Source: Gemmatimonadota bacterium (lineage in GTDB: Bacteria > Gemmatimonadota > Gemmatimonadetes > Longimicrobiales > Longimicrobiaceae). From it: a DNA stretch of 6,165 nt. The DNA lies in NCBI GenBank assembly GCA_019240375.1, contig JAFAYN010000107.1:1-6165 (forward strand), read 5' to 3'. Under the pieces are notes generated by a model. It did no database searches and was not told where the DNA came from. It saw only the letters and a program-made list of their open reading frames with translations. This document shows positions 1 through 6,165 of this stretch, one piece after another (positions within the stretch are counted from its first letter, which is position 1; each line of letters begins with the position of its first letter). The position numbers were made by a program, and so were the translations under genes.

Positions 1-10
1 GAGGGGTTTG

Positions 11-41
11 GGCAAGTCGGGGGAGACCCCGGCGCCTTGCC
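11..41. repeat. Nested inverted repeat upstream of the DUF4442 gene
   Basis: GGCAAG at 11-16 pairs with CTTGCC at 36-41. Inside it, GGGG at 20-23 pairs with CCCC at 27-30 around an AGA loop. On RNA this could form a two-part stem-loop ending 30 bases before the start codon at 72. No T-run follows, so it is not a classical intrinsic terminator for a rightward transcript. It could be the tail of an upstream gene's terminator, a leader structure, or chance in GC-rich DNA. Confidence 0.3.
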
Positions 42-71
42 TGGCAGGAGCGGCGCGGACACCTTGCACCC

Positions 72-539
72 ATGTCCGAATCGCTCCGCACCCGGCTGAT
101 GCGCCACGGCTTCAACCTGTTCCCCGCGTACCGGGGAACGGGCGGGCGCATCACCTACATCGCCGCGGACTACCGCGAGATCCGCGTCCGCATCCCGCTG
201 AGCTGGCGCACCCGCAACTACGTGGGAACCATCTTCGGCGGGAGCATGTACGGCGCGGTCGATCCCATCTACATGGTGATGCTGATCCGCAACCTGGGGC
301 CGGAGTACGTGGTCTGGGACCGGTCGGCCACCATCCGCTTCCGCCGCCCCGGCCGCTCCACCCTGTACGCCCGCTGCGTCCTGTCCGCCGAAGAGATCGA
401 CGCCATCCGCGACGAGCTGACCCGGGTCCGCTCCGTCGACCGGGTGTACGCCATCGACCTGGTGGACGCCGAGGGGAAGACGCACGCCACCGTGGAAAAG
501 ACCTTGTACGTCCGCCGCCGGGAGGAGGGCGACCGGTAG
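72..539 (+). CDS. DUF4442 domain protein, putative hotdog-fold thioesterase
   Basis: This encodes 155 residues, the usual size for a stand-alone DUF4442 (PF14539) protein. The family has the hotdog fold of acyl-CoA thioesterases, so a cytoplasmic acyl-thioester hydrolase is the likely role, but no substrate can be read from the sequence. The recognisable core is the central-helix segment GTIFGGSMYGAVDP (residues 52-65), followed by the strand segment WDRSATIRFRRPGR (82-95) and a C-terminal strand ending in EKTLYVRRR. No signal peptide or membrane helix is seen. ATG at 72 is the only start codon in this frame in the visible upstream sequence. The frame is open to the left edge, but the protein begins where the family normally begins. 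The nearest Shine-Dalgarno-like run, AGGAG at 46-50, is 21 bases from the ATG, too far to be ordinary. The gene converges on the RDD-SpoIIM gene with a 23-bp gap in which I see no clear terminator. The family is fairly sure; the function is inference. Confidence 0.85.
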   Translation: MSESLRTRLMRHGFNLFPAYRGTGGRITYIAADYREIRVRIPLSWRTRNYVGTIFGGSMYGAVDPIYMVMLIRNLGPEYVVWDRSATIRFRRPGRSTLYARCVLSAEEIDAIRDELTRVRSVDRVYAIDLVDAEGKTHATVEKTLYVRRREEGDR

Positions 540-562
540 CTCCGCGGCGGTCCGGGCTCGCC

Positions 563-2365
563 CTACCTCCCCGCTTCCTCCAGGCTCCGCCGCCCCGCCG
601 CCTCGCCCCTCCCCGCCACCCCCAGGTACGCCACCAGGAGGAGGGCGATCACCGCCGCGAACGCCAGCTTGACCGGGCGGGGGATCGGCGAGGGGGAAAC
701 GAACCCCTCGATGGTCCCCGCCACCAGCAGGAGCATCACCGTCCCCCCCAGGAGGGAGATCGCCTCCCGCCCCCGCACCACCAGCGCCTCCCGCCGTGTG
801 CGGCGCCCCGGGAGGAGGATCCCCGAGGCCAGCCAGAGCCCCGCCCCACCGGCGATGCAGATGGCGGTCAGCTCGATCACCCCGTGCGGGAGGACGAAGC
901 TCCACAGGTGCATGCTCTGCCCCTCGTTGGCGAAGACCCCCGCCGCCGAGCCCAGGTGCACCCCGTTGAACACCAGCGCCGCCACCGTCCCCAACCCCGC
1001 CAGGATCCCCCCCGCGAACGCCACGAAGGTGACCTGCACGTTGTTGGCGATGATCCCCGACGCCATCACCGGCATGAGCACCTCCTCCGTCTGCGCGTAC
1101 CCCTTCCCCTCGGCCTCCTCCCGTGCGGCGTTCTCGGCGCGCGAGAGCATCTCCGCCGAAACGATCTCCCGCGCCCGCGGCGGGTCCAGGCGCACCACCG
1201 TGAAGGCGATCAGCCCCGGGACGTACAGGAACGCCGCCGCCAGCGCGATCGGGCGCCAGCGGAGCCGCACCAGGGCGGGGAACCCCACCGTCAGCCACTC
1301 CCGCAGCCGGCGCCAGGAGCGCCGCGCCGGACGGTACAGCAGGTTGTGCCCCGACCCCACCGAGCGCTCCAGCGTGTAGATCAGCTCCCCCGATCCTCCG
1401 TAGGTGCGGGCGCGCGCCAGGTCCGCCGCCACCTCCCGGTACAGCCCGGCGAAGCGCGACACCTCCCGCTCCGGGAGGGCGTCCAGCCCCCGCTTCCGCG
1501 CCCGCTCCAGCAGCGCCCGGTACTCGTCCCAGTCCCGCCGCTGGCGCCGGACCAGTGCCGCCGCCTGCGGGCTCCCGGTGGCGCCGCCCCCCGTGCCCGC
1601 CCGCCGGAGCGATTCCTCCGCGTGCATCACCCCCAGGTAGACGTCCGGGCTCATGTGGAGCCTTCGCGGGTCGTCCGCGGCGTGGCGCTCCAGCCGCTCC
1701 ATCAGCCGCCCCGCGATCCCGTGCCGGACCCCGGGCTGCAGCCCCTCCCGGCGCGCCACGTACTTGGCGAGCGTGTCCCACTCCGCCGCGGTCAGGCGGG
1801 GAGGACCCGCGGCCGTGCGGGCGGCGGCCGCCTCTTCCGGGAGGAGAGTCCCGGTCCTTTCCCGCACCACCACCGTCCCCGCCGCCATGTCGCCCAGCCG
1901 CTTGGTGCGCGGGTGGAGCATCATGGCCGCGCCCCCCGCCAGCCAGGTGACGCCGGGCTGCATGTCCACCAGGCGCAGCAGGTTGCGGACGGCGGCGCCG
2001 CGCACCGTGACCGGGTACCCGCCGTCGTGCACCACCCGCAGGCTCATCCGCCGCTTCCCGGGCGTCTGCCCGTCACGCAGCCCCTCGAAGTACACGAAGT
2101 ACCCCCAGGTCCAGGCGAACAGCAGCAGCGTCACCACCGCCCACCCCACACTGGCGAACCACCCCGGCGCCCCGAACGCGAACAACAGCAGGGGGAGCCC
2201 CACGGCCAGCACCAGCATCCCGCAGACGACCAGGAACCCGTCGATCAGGAGCGCGGCGAAGCGCGAGCCCAGGTCGGCCAGGTCGTAGCCGATGGCGACG
2301 TGTTCGGGGGTCTCGACCTCCACCTGGCGGTCGGTCAGCGCGGAGGGGGCGGCGGATCGGGTCAT
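563..2365 (-). CDS. RDD domain - SpoIIM (stage II sporulation protein M) family fusion membrane protein
   Basis: This is a 600-residue inner-membrane protein made of two families usually encoded by adjacent genes. Residues about 14-170 are an RDD domain: TPEHVAIGYDLADLGSR leads to the conserved Arg35 and Asp42 in the first membrane helix. A second helix spans about 66-91, then come GQTPGKRRMSLRVV (99-112) and KRLGDMAAGTVVV (155-167). Residues about 190-262 are a soluble tail rich in Arg and Glu. From about 266 a SpoIIM-type domain starts with RRQRRDWDEYRALLERA, then LYREVAADLARAR (308-320) and GHNLLYR (339-345). Membrane helices follow at about 371-392, 435-466, 486-515, 537-555 and 564-585, with the typical ANNVQVTFVAFAGGI (440-454) and HGVIELTAI (494-502). 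The molecular function of both families is poorly known; a role in sporulation is not implied. The start, ATG at 2363-2365, fits the RDD N-terminus but has a C-rich upstream sequence with no Shine-Dalgarno. The kinase gene lies 121 bp upstream on the same strand. Confidence 0.9.
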   Translation of the reverse strand: MTRSAAPSALTDRQVEVETPEHVAIGYDLADLGSRFAALLIDGFLVVCGMLVLAVGLPLLLFAFGAPGWFASVGWAVVTLLLFAWTWGYFVYFEGLRDGQTPGKRRMSLRVVHDGGYPVTVRGAAVRNLLRLVDMQPGVTWLAGGAAMMLHPRTKRLGDMAAGTVVVRERTGTLLPEEAAAARTAAGPPRLTAAEWDTLAKYVARREGLQPGVRHGIAGRLMERLERHAADDPRRLHMSPDVYLGVMHAEESLRRAGTGGGATGSPQAAALVRRQRRDWDEYRALLERARKRGLDALPEREVSRFAGLYREVAADLARARTYGGSGELIYTLERSVGSGHNLLYRPARRSWRRLREWLTVGFPALVRLRWRPIALAAAFLYVPGLIAFTVVRLDPPRAREIVSAEMLSRAENAAREEAEGKGYAQTEEVLMPVMASGIIANNVQVTFVAFAGGILAGLGTVAALVFNGVHLGSAAGVFANEGQSMHLWSFVLPHGVIELTAICIAGGAGLWLASGILLPGRRTRREALVVRGREAISLLGGTVMLLLVAGTIEGFVSPSPIPRPVKLAFAAVIALLLVAYLGVAGRGEAAGRRSLEEAGR

Positions 2366-2486
2366 GCGGCCAGCGGGGGAGGGGGAGAGCAGCGGGGCCG
2401 AGCGACCAATCTGATCCCTCCGCCCCGGTTCGGCCAGTCCCTCGCGGGGCTTCCTCCACGCGCGGAGGGGTAGCCGGGGCTCCGCC
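2366..2486 (-). other. Spacer between kinase and RDD-SpoIIM genes with potential stem-loops
   Basis: On the transcribed (minus) strand a 7-bp arm GCCCCGG (2480-2474) can pair with CCGGGGC (2428-2422). Between them sits a smaller hairpin, CCTCC (2468-2464) with GGAGG (2457-2453) around a 6-base loop. The outer arm begins just 6 bases after the kinase stop codon. There is no U-run, so this is not a textbook intrinsic terminator. It may protect the 3' end, attenuate read-through or bind Rho-related factors, or it may be chance in GC-rich DNA. No promoter for the downstream gene is convincing here. Confidence 0.3.
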
Positions 2487-5201
2487 TCACTCCCCGTCCT
2501 GGCTGGCCGCCCGGAACCCGCGGATGCTGACGTGCTCCGCGTGGTCGAGGAGGCGGCCCACCAGCTCCATCGCCTCCCGGCCTCCCGGCTCCGCGGCCAC
2601 GCTCTCCAGCTCCGCTACCACCTCCTCGAGGAGGAGCTGGAACTCCCGGCGGATCTCCGCCTCCGCCCACCGCAGCCGGCAGCGCTGCGCCCCGTGCAGC
2701 TCCGAGATCAGGCGCTGGATCTCCGACCCGTCGCGGAGCACCGCGGGCTGCCCCTCCTCCCCCAGGAGCACCAGCGACCGTCCGACGTCCGACAGGAAGA
2801 TCCCCTGGTGGTCCTCCAGCATCGCCTCGTCGATCTCGTGCGCGCGGGGCGTCGCCGGGTCCGAGCGGAGGCGCACCCCCAGCCGCGCGGCGATCCGGCT
2901 TCCTCCGCTCTCCAGGGCCGCCCCCACCCGTGCCAGCGCGGGGTTCCGCTTCCCCGCCTCGGCCCACTCCTCCCGGCTCCAGGTCCCCAGGTCCTCGGGC
3001 TCCCCCGGGGAGGGCGGGAGGGTCAGGGTGAAGGTCGATCCCTCCCCCGGCCGGGAATCCACGGTGACGTCGCCCCCCATCAGGCGCGCCAGCCTGCGGG
3101 AGATCGCCAGCCCCAGCCCGGTCCCGCCGTGCCTGCGGGTCAGGTCGTCGTCCGCCTGGTAGAACTCCGAGAACAGGTTGGGGAGCTTCTCCGGCGCGAT
3201 CCCGATCCCCGTGTCCCGGACCGCGACGAACACCGCCCCGTCGTCCGCGACTCCGCAGCGGACGACGACCCCGCCGCGGTCCGTGAACTTGGCCGCGTTG
3301 GACAGGAGGTTCACCAGCACCTGCCGGAGCCGGCGCGGGTCGGCCTGCACCCGGGGGATCTCCTCGTCCCCTCCCTCCACCTTCAGCTCCAGCCCCTTCG
3401 CCTCCGCCTGCGGGCGGACCAGCGCGACCGCTTCCCGGAGGGTGGCGCCGAGCGGGAGGGGCTGCACCTGCACCTCCAGCCGCCCCGCGTCGGCGCGGAC
3501 CACGTCCAGCACGTCGTTGATCAGGTCCAGCAGGTGCCGGCCGCTGGAGCGGATCCGCTCCAGCTGGTTCCGCTGCGCCTCCGTCACCTCTCCCGAGATC
3601 CCGGCGTCCAGGAGCTCGGTGTAGCCCAGGATGGCGTTGAGCGGGGTGCGCAGCTCGTGCGAGATGATGGCGAGGAAGCGGTCCTTGGCCCGGTTCGCCT
3701 CCGCGAGGTCGGCGTAGCGGCGCTGCAGGTCCTCGCTCAGCCGGCGCACCTCCTCCGCGGCGCGCCTCCGCTCGATGAACTGGCCGATCTGGCTGCTCCC
3801 GATCCCCGCCAGCGTCCGGAGCATGTCGTCGTCGCAGGCGCGCCGCTCCCGGGCGAAGAGCTCCACCACCCCCAACGTCTCCGACTCCAGCAGGATGGGG
3901 AAGGCGAGCCCGGTGTGCAGCCCGTCCCGCGCGGCCGCGCGGGCGCGGGGAAAGTCGGGGTCCTCCGCCACCTCCTCGATCCAGACCGGCTTCCCCGTTT
4001 CCCATACGCGCCCCGGGAGCCCCTCCCCCGGCGCGAAGGAGCTTTCCCGGTCCACCCCGTCGAAGACGTCCACCCGCACCTCCGGCGCGTACCACGCGTC
4101 CACGAAGCGGAGCCTGTGCGACTCCCGGTCCACCAGCCACAGCGTCGCCACGTCCCACCCCAGCTCCTCGCCGACCGCGCGCAGGATCTCCGGCGTCGCC
4201 ACCTCCAGCGCGGCCGACTCCGCCAGGACCCGGGTCACCGCGTGCTGCGCGGCCTGGCGCCGCTCCGCCCGCTTCCGCTCCGTCAGGTCGCGGATGAAGG
4301 CGCTGAAGATCGTCCGGTGTCCCCATCTCCCGTGTGCCACCGTCAGCTCCACGGGAAACTCGCTCCCGTCGCGCCGCAGGGCGGTGATCTCGATCCGGCG
4401 GTTCAGGATCGGCCCCTCGCCCGTCGCCAGGTAGCGCCGGATCCCCCGGTCGTGCGCCTCGCGGTGCTGGGGGGGGATGATGGTCTCGCCCAGCGTCCGC
4501 CCGATCGCCTCGTGCGCCGGCCAGCCGAACAGGACCTCCGCCTGGCGGCTCCACTCCATGACCACGCTGCCCTCGTCGGTGACCACCACCGCGTCGAGCG
4601 ACGAATCGATCACCGCCCGGAGCCGTGCCTCCGAGGTCCCCAGCTCCCCGTTGAGCGTTTCCAGCTCCGCGGCCTGCTGCTCCAGGTAGGCGTTGCGCTC
4701 GCGGACGTCCTCGGCCAGCCACCGCACCTCGTCGCGGAGCGCCGCCTCGCGCGAATCGTCCCGGAACAGGATGGCGATCCCTCCGGTTCCGTATGGGCGA
4801 GCCTCCACCCGGAAGGTCCGGTGCCGGAACTCCGGGGCCTCCAGCAGCACCCCCTCCAGGGTGCCGGGCGTCCCCGTCGCCACCACCTCGCGGTAGAACT
4901 CCATCCGTCCCGGCGGCGGGTTGAACGGGCCCTCGCCCAGCGCCGTGCCCTCCACCTCCTCCCGCCGCACCCCGAACAGCGACGAAGCCGCCGGGTTGAG
5001 GAACAGGACGCGCCAGTCGGAGCCTACCACGACGATCCCGTCGGAAACGGCGTCCAGGAGCGGGTCGAAGGGGTGAGTGGGATCCAAGAGGGAACGCGGG
5101 TTAGGGATGCGCCTGCCGGAGGGCGGGAGTCCTGCGTACCAGCAACCCACATGCCGGTCCAGCGTCCGTCCCGGAGCGAGGAGCCTGCGTCGGGATGTCA
5201 T
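2487..5201 (-). CDS. Soluble PAS-PAS-GAF sensor histidine kinase with C-terminal RsbRD-like extension
   Basis: From the ATG at 5199-5201 the product is 904 residues with no membrane helix, so it is a cytoplasmic sensor. Domains in order: PAS-1 about 43-150; a coiled-coil linker about 150-190; PAS-2 about 191-305, ending in the S-box tail [14 protein letters not shown] about 317-480, with [17 protein letters not shown] and a [13 protein letters not shown] exit helix; then HisKA with the phospho-acceptor His515 in [15 protein letters not shown]. The HATPase domain has an N box [11 protein letters not shown] (Asn635), G1 box DTGIGI (663-668), FSEFYQ (677-682) and G2 box [10 protein letters not shown] (692-701), so all catalytic motifs look intact. 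Residues about 730-904 are an additional helical module resembling the RsbRD N-terminal domain. It has no receiver domain and no response regulator beside it, hence an orphan kinase. The start is uncertain: no Shine-Dalgarno precedes 5201, and the first 40 codons use more A/T at third positions than the body. In-frame GTG (5150) and TTG (5087) are alternatives that keep PAS-1. The frame stays open upstream to 5486, but that part reads as noncoding. Confidence 0.9.
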   Translation of the reverse strand: MTSRRRLLAPGRTLDRHVGCWYAGLPPSGRRIPNPRSLLDPTHPFDPLLDAVSDGIVVVGSDWRVLFLNPAASSLFGVRREEVEGTALGEGPFNPPPGRMEFYREVVATGTPGTLEGVLLEAPEFRHRTFRVEARPYGTGGIAILFRDDSREAALRDEVRWLAEDVRERNAYLEQQAAELETLNGELGTSEARLRAVIDSSLDAVVVTDEGSVVMEWSRQAEVLFGWPAHEAIGRTLGETIIPPQHREAHDRGIRRYLATGEGPILNRRIEITALRRDGSEFPVELTVAHGRWGHRTIFSAFIRDLTERKRAERRQAAQHAVTRVLAESAALEVATPEILRAVGEELGWDVATLWLVDRESHRLRFVDAWYAPEVRVDVFDGVDRESSFAPGEGLPGRVWETGKPVWIEEVAEDPDFPRARAAARDGLHTGLAFPILLESETLGVVELFARERRACDDDMLRTLAGIGSSQIGQFIERRRAAEEVRRLSEDLQRRYADLAEANRAKDRFLAIISHELRTPLNAILGYTELLDAGISGEVTEAQRNQLERIRSSGRHLLDLINDVLDVVRADAGRLEVQVQPLPLGATLREAVALVRPQAEAKGLELKVEGGDEEIPRVQADPRRLRQVLVNLLSNAAKFTDRGGVVVRCGVADDGAVFVAVRDTGIGIAPEKLPNLFSEFYQADDDLTRRHGGTGLGLAISRRLARLMGGDVTVDSRPGEGSTFTLTLPPSPGEPEDLGTWSREEWAEAGKRNPALARVGAALESGGSRIAARLGVRLRSDPATPRAHEIDEAMLEDHQGIFLSDVGRSLVLLGEEGQPAVLRDGSEIQRLISELHGAQRCRLRWAEAEIRREFQLLLEEVVAELESVAAEPGGREAMELVGRLLDHAEHVSIRGFRAASQDGE
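2490..3014 (-). other. C-terminal RsbRD_N-like module of the histidine kinase
   Basis: This stretch encodes kinase residues about 730-904, after the HATPase domain ends with the usual [11 protein letters not shown]. What is seen: [20 protein letters not shown] followed by [16 protein letters not shown], then [19 protein letters not shown] and a long helix with [15 protein letters not shown]. Known of the family: RsbRD N-terminal and related sensor domains (PF14361-like) show the same order, namely a DH in the first helix, HGxxR in the middle, then an REF or REY helix. They typically sit at the N-terminus of kinases or stressosome proteins. The match is by pattern recognition, not by a profile search. 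Confidence 0.5.
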
Positions 5202-5220
5202 GGTGCGGGTTAGGCTGCGT

Positions 5221-5252
5221 AATTTGCGATTTTGGTGAATAAGTATACATTC
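5221..5252. promoter_or_regulatory. AT-rich candidate promoter element at the kinase 5' side
   Basis: On the minus strand TATACT (5247-5242) would make a good -10 box about 40 bases before the kinase ATG, but no matching -35 is seen at normal spacing. On the plus strand TTGCGA (5224-5229) and TATACA (5244-5249) resemble -35 and -10 boxes but with only 14 bases between them. GTATAC at 5243-5248 is itself palindromic. The sequence is strikingly AT-rich against its surroundings, which is the main reason to call it regulatory; direction and exact boxes are uncertain. Confidence 0.35.
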
Positions 5253-5422
5253 AGGACCTGTCCGTGGGCCGGTGCACGAGGGGGCCCGTCCGCATCGTCG
5301 CGGGATCACGGAAAGCCGCGTATCTCCTGGAAAAAGTGTCCGATTTTCTGCGCATGAGCGGGGATCTTCCCGGCCGTTACGGGGTCGATACGCACGTGGA
5401 ACCGGCCGGGGGGAGGGTCGAC

Positions 5423-5449
5423 TTGACTTTCTCCGGCCCGTTCTACAGG
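5423..5449 (+). promoter_or_regulatory. Possible tonB-side promoter (weak)
   Basis: TTGACT at 5423-5428 matches five of six bases of the sigma-70 -35 consensus. The best -10 candidate, TACAGG at 5444-5449, is at 15-bp spacing, which is short, and a second TACAGG follows at 5451-5456. If used, the transcript would carry a leader of more than 250 bases before the start at 5721. Low confidence; other start sites in the gap are equally possible. Confidence 0.2.
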
Positions 5450-5596
5450 TTACAGGAACCCTTTGGAATATTTTCCCCTGCAACAAGATTTCGTCCGGAT
5501 TCCGTCCCTGAGGGCGGCCGCTGGGGGGGAGCTTTCGATCTAACGTTCGCTAGTCGGATCGCGCGATTCCAGGGGGAGTGGTCCGAGGGTAGCATA

Positions 5597-5616
5597 GCGC
5601 TGTTCGCCCGCAGCGC
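5597..5616 (+). repeat. Potential leader hairpin / palindrome upstream of tonB
   Basis: GCGCTG (5597-5602) pairs with CAGCGC (5611-5616) around an 8-base loop. The second arm also lies inside the perfect palindrome CAGCGCGCTG (5611-5620), so the two structures are alternatives. It may be a leader hairpin or an operator half-site, or chance in GC-rich sequence. Confidence 0.25.
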
Positions 5617-5646
5617 GCTGGCGCGACTCACCTGTTCAGCCGACGG

Positions 5647-5692
5647 GGAGCCGGCAAGAGCCTGAAGCGCCGCCAGAACCACAGCCGGCTCC
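5647..5692 (+). repeat. Perfect 9-bp inverted repeat in the tonB leader
   Basis: GGAGCCGGC (5647-5655) and GCCGGCTCC (5684-5692) are exact reverse complements with 28 bases between them. The second arm ends 28 bases before the tonB-like start codon. A stem of this strength in the leader could affect translation or transcript stability. The large loop argues against a terminator, and no T-run follows. Confidence 0.4.
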
Positions 5693-5706
5693 AACCAGCT
5701 CTGTGT

Positions 5707-5714
5707 AAGGGGGG
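5707..5714 (+). promoter_or_regulatory. Ribosome binding site of the tonB-like gene
   Basis: The purine run AAGGGGGG ends 6 bases before the ATG at 5721. Its AAGG portion is about 10 bases from the start codon. It is the only clear Shine-Dalgarno-like site at normal distance among the four genes of this window, and it fixes the start of the tonB-like protein. Confidence 0.6.
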
Positions 5715-5720
5715 TACCGC

Positions 5721-6165
5721 ATGTTCAACAAGCTAGTGTCGTCGGAAGGGCGGAAGACCAAAGTGTTGTCGACGAAGACGCTTGTGGTCTCCGTGCTCGC
5801 GCACGTCGGCCTCCTGTGGGGAGCCGCGTACGCCAGCGAGCACACGGAAGTCGGGAAGAAGGTGAAGGAAGAGATGGTCCAGTACATGGAGGTCGAGCAG
5901 CAGAAGCCGCCCGAGCCCGAGCCTCCCAAGCCTGAGCCGCCGCCACCACCTCCTCCCGAGGAGAAGGCTCCGCCTCCGGTAGCCAAGGGCTTCCAGGAGC
6001 TGGTTCCGCCTGAGAACCCGCCCCCGAAGATCCCCGACGTCGACCCGAACCAGAAGGCCGTCGACGTCAAGGACTTCACCGGCGTCGGCGTCGCGGGCGG
6101 CACCTCCAAGGGCGTCGAGGGGGGTACCCCCCAGAACATGGCGAACAAGGAAGAGCAGCCCGGCG
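5721..6165 (+). CDS. TonB-family energy transducer, N-terminal part (cut by window edge)
   Basis: The visible 148 codons are open to the right edge, so the C-terminus is missing. TonB proteins carry proton-motive-force energy from the inner membrane (with ExbB/ExbD) to outer-membrane receptors. Seen here: a short basic N-terminus (EGRKTK, 9-14), one membrane anchor at about 18-38 containing Ser24 and His28, and then a charged stretch at 40-52. A proline-rich spacer follows at 62-86, including seven prolines in a row, ahead of the block KGFQELVPPENPPPKIPDVD (89-108) and the glycine-rich GVGVAGG (121-127) and KGVEGG (130-135). The Ser-x3-His spacing matches the functional Ser16/His20 pair in the E. 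coli TonB anchor. The blocks after the spacer are what I know from Gemmatimonadota TonB proteins. The periplasmic C-terminal domain that contacts receptors would lie beyond the window. A TonB-like anchor protein without that domain cannot be excluded. Confidence 0.85.
   Translation, partial: MFNKLVSSEGRKTKVLSTKTLVVSVLAHVGLLWGAAYASEHTEVGKKVKEEMVQYMEVEQQKPPEPEPPKPEPPPPPPPEEKAPPPVAKGFQELVPPENPPPKIPDVDPNQKAVDVKDFTGVGVAGGTSKGVEGGTPQNMANKEEQPG

Larger units (their letters stand above)
5202..5720. other. Divergent intergenic region between the kinase and tonB-like genes
   Basis: This 519-bp gap separates two genes that start in opposite directions. It is noticeably richer in A and T than the flanking genes, especially around 5215-5255 and 5445-5490. 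It holds an AT-rich promoter-like island next to the kinase start, a TTGACT hexamer (5423-5428), a 10-bp palindrome CAGCGCGCTG (5611-5620), a 9-bp inverted repeat (5647-5692) and the tonB ribosome binding site. A frame on the plus strand runs open from a GTG at 5264 to 5665 (133 codons). Only about two thirds of its third positions are G or C, clearly fewer than in the real genes here, and I recognise no family, so I do not call it a gene. The unusually long gap suggests regulatory sites or a long structured leader. Confidence 0.6.

Noticed and set aside
540..562. Possible bidirectional terminator between the convergent genes
   Set aside because: The 23-bp gap has no clear inverted repeat or T-run, so a terminator is not supported.
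8..2473. Very long plus-strand open frame (about 821 codons) across the DUF4442 and RDD-SpoIIM genes
   Set aside because: It is a shadow frame caused by high GC content. Its translation is Pro/Arg/His-rich without domains, and it overlaps two well-recognised genes in other frames.
2362..4722. Minus-strand open frame of about 786 codons overlapping the kinase in another frame
   Set aside because: Its translation is Gly/Ala/Arg/Pro-rich with no domain, while the other minus frame encodes the complete kinase.
2532..5213. Plus-strand open frame of about 893 codons antisense to the kinase
   Set aside because: It lies antisense to intact PAS, GAF, HisKA and HATPase motifs. The translation is low-complexity Pro/Arg/Leu/His, typical of antisense frames in GC-rich genes.
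5202..5486. Upstream extension of the kinase frame to an ATG at 5486
   Set aside because: The extra 95 residues have noncoding-like composition, cross the AT-rich promoter-like island, and precede the domain-containing part without any recognised feature.
5540..5553. Imperfect palindrome CTAACGTTCGCTAG as an operator
   Set aside because: Half-sites match at only five of six bases, it resembles no operator I know, and it is a single occurrence.
6121..6130. Palindrome GGGGTACCCC, with GGGGTACC also present at 5711-5718
   Set aside because: The second copy lies inside coding sequence (Gly-Thr codons) and the first overlaps the ribosome binding site region. Two short GC-rich matches are expected by chance.
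5636..6148. Minus-strand open frame antisense to the tonB-like gene
   Set aside because: It is Gly/Ser-rich and mirrors the proline-rich spacer of the plus-strand TonB; it is a shadow.

Overview
The window is very GC-rich chromosomal DNA with the codon use of a high-GC bacterium. The best lineage clue is the last, truncated gene at 5721-6165. It is a TonB-type energy transducer whose proline-rich linker runs into blocks such as KGFQELVPP, IPDVDP and GVGVAGG, which I recognise from Gemmatimonadota (Longimicrobium-like) TonB proteins. The other genes fit that assignment, but it is made from memory of family sequences, without a database search.

Layout: (1) 1-71, a leader containing a small nested inverted repeat. 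(2) 72-539 (+), a small DUF4442 hotdog-fold protein. (3) 563-2365 (-), a 600-residue membrane protein that joins an RDD domain to a complete SpoIIM-family domain; it converges on gene 2 with a 23-bp gap. (4) 2366-2486, a spacer with potential stem-loops. (5) 2487-5201 (-), a soluble histidine kinase of about 904 residues, with order PAS-PAS-GAF-HisKA-HATPase followed by about 175 extra residues that resemble the RsbRD N-terminal sensor domain. (6) 5202-5720, a 519-bp divergent intergenic region that is AT-richer than the genes. It holds candidate promoter elements, inverted repeats and the tonB ribosome binding site. (7) 5721 to the right edge (+), the tonB-like gene, cut off by the window.

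How the genes may work together: the kinase and the RDD-SpoIIM gene lie on the same strand 121 bp apart and could share a transcript. The kinase has no membrane segment and no response regulator beside it, so it is probably an orphan cytoplasmic sensor whose partner is encoded elsewhere. The tonB-like gene starts divergently from the kinase and probably begins its own unit for outer-membrane transport. The DUF4442 gene is separate.

No mobile element, CRISPR array, tRNA or rRNA was seen. I see no clear new defence or metabolic system here. The items most worth checking are the C-terminal module on the kinase, the RDD-SpoIIM fusion and the structured, low-GC leader region upstream of tonB.
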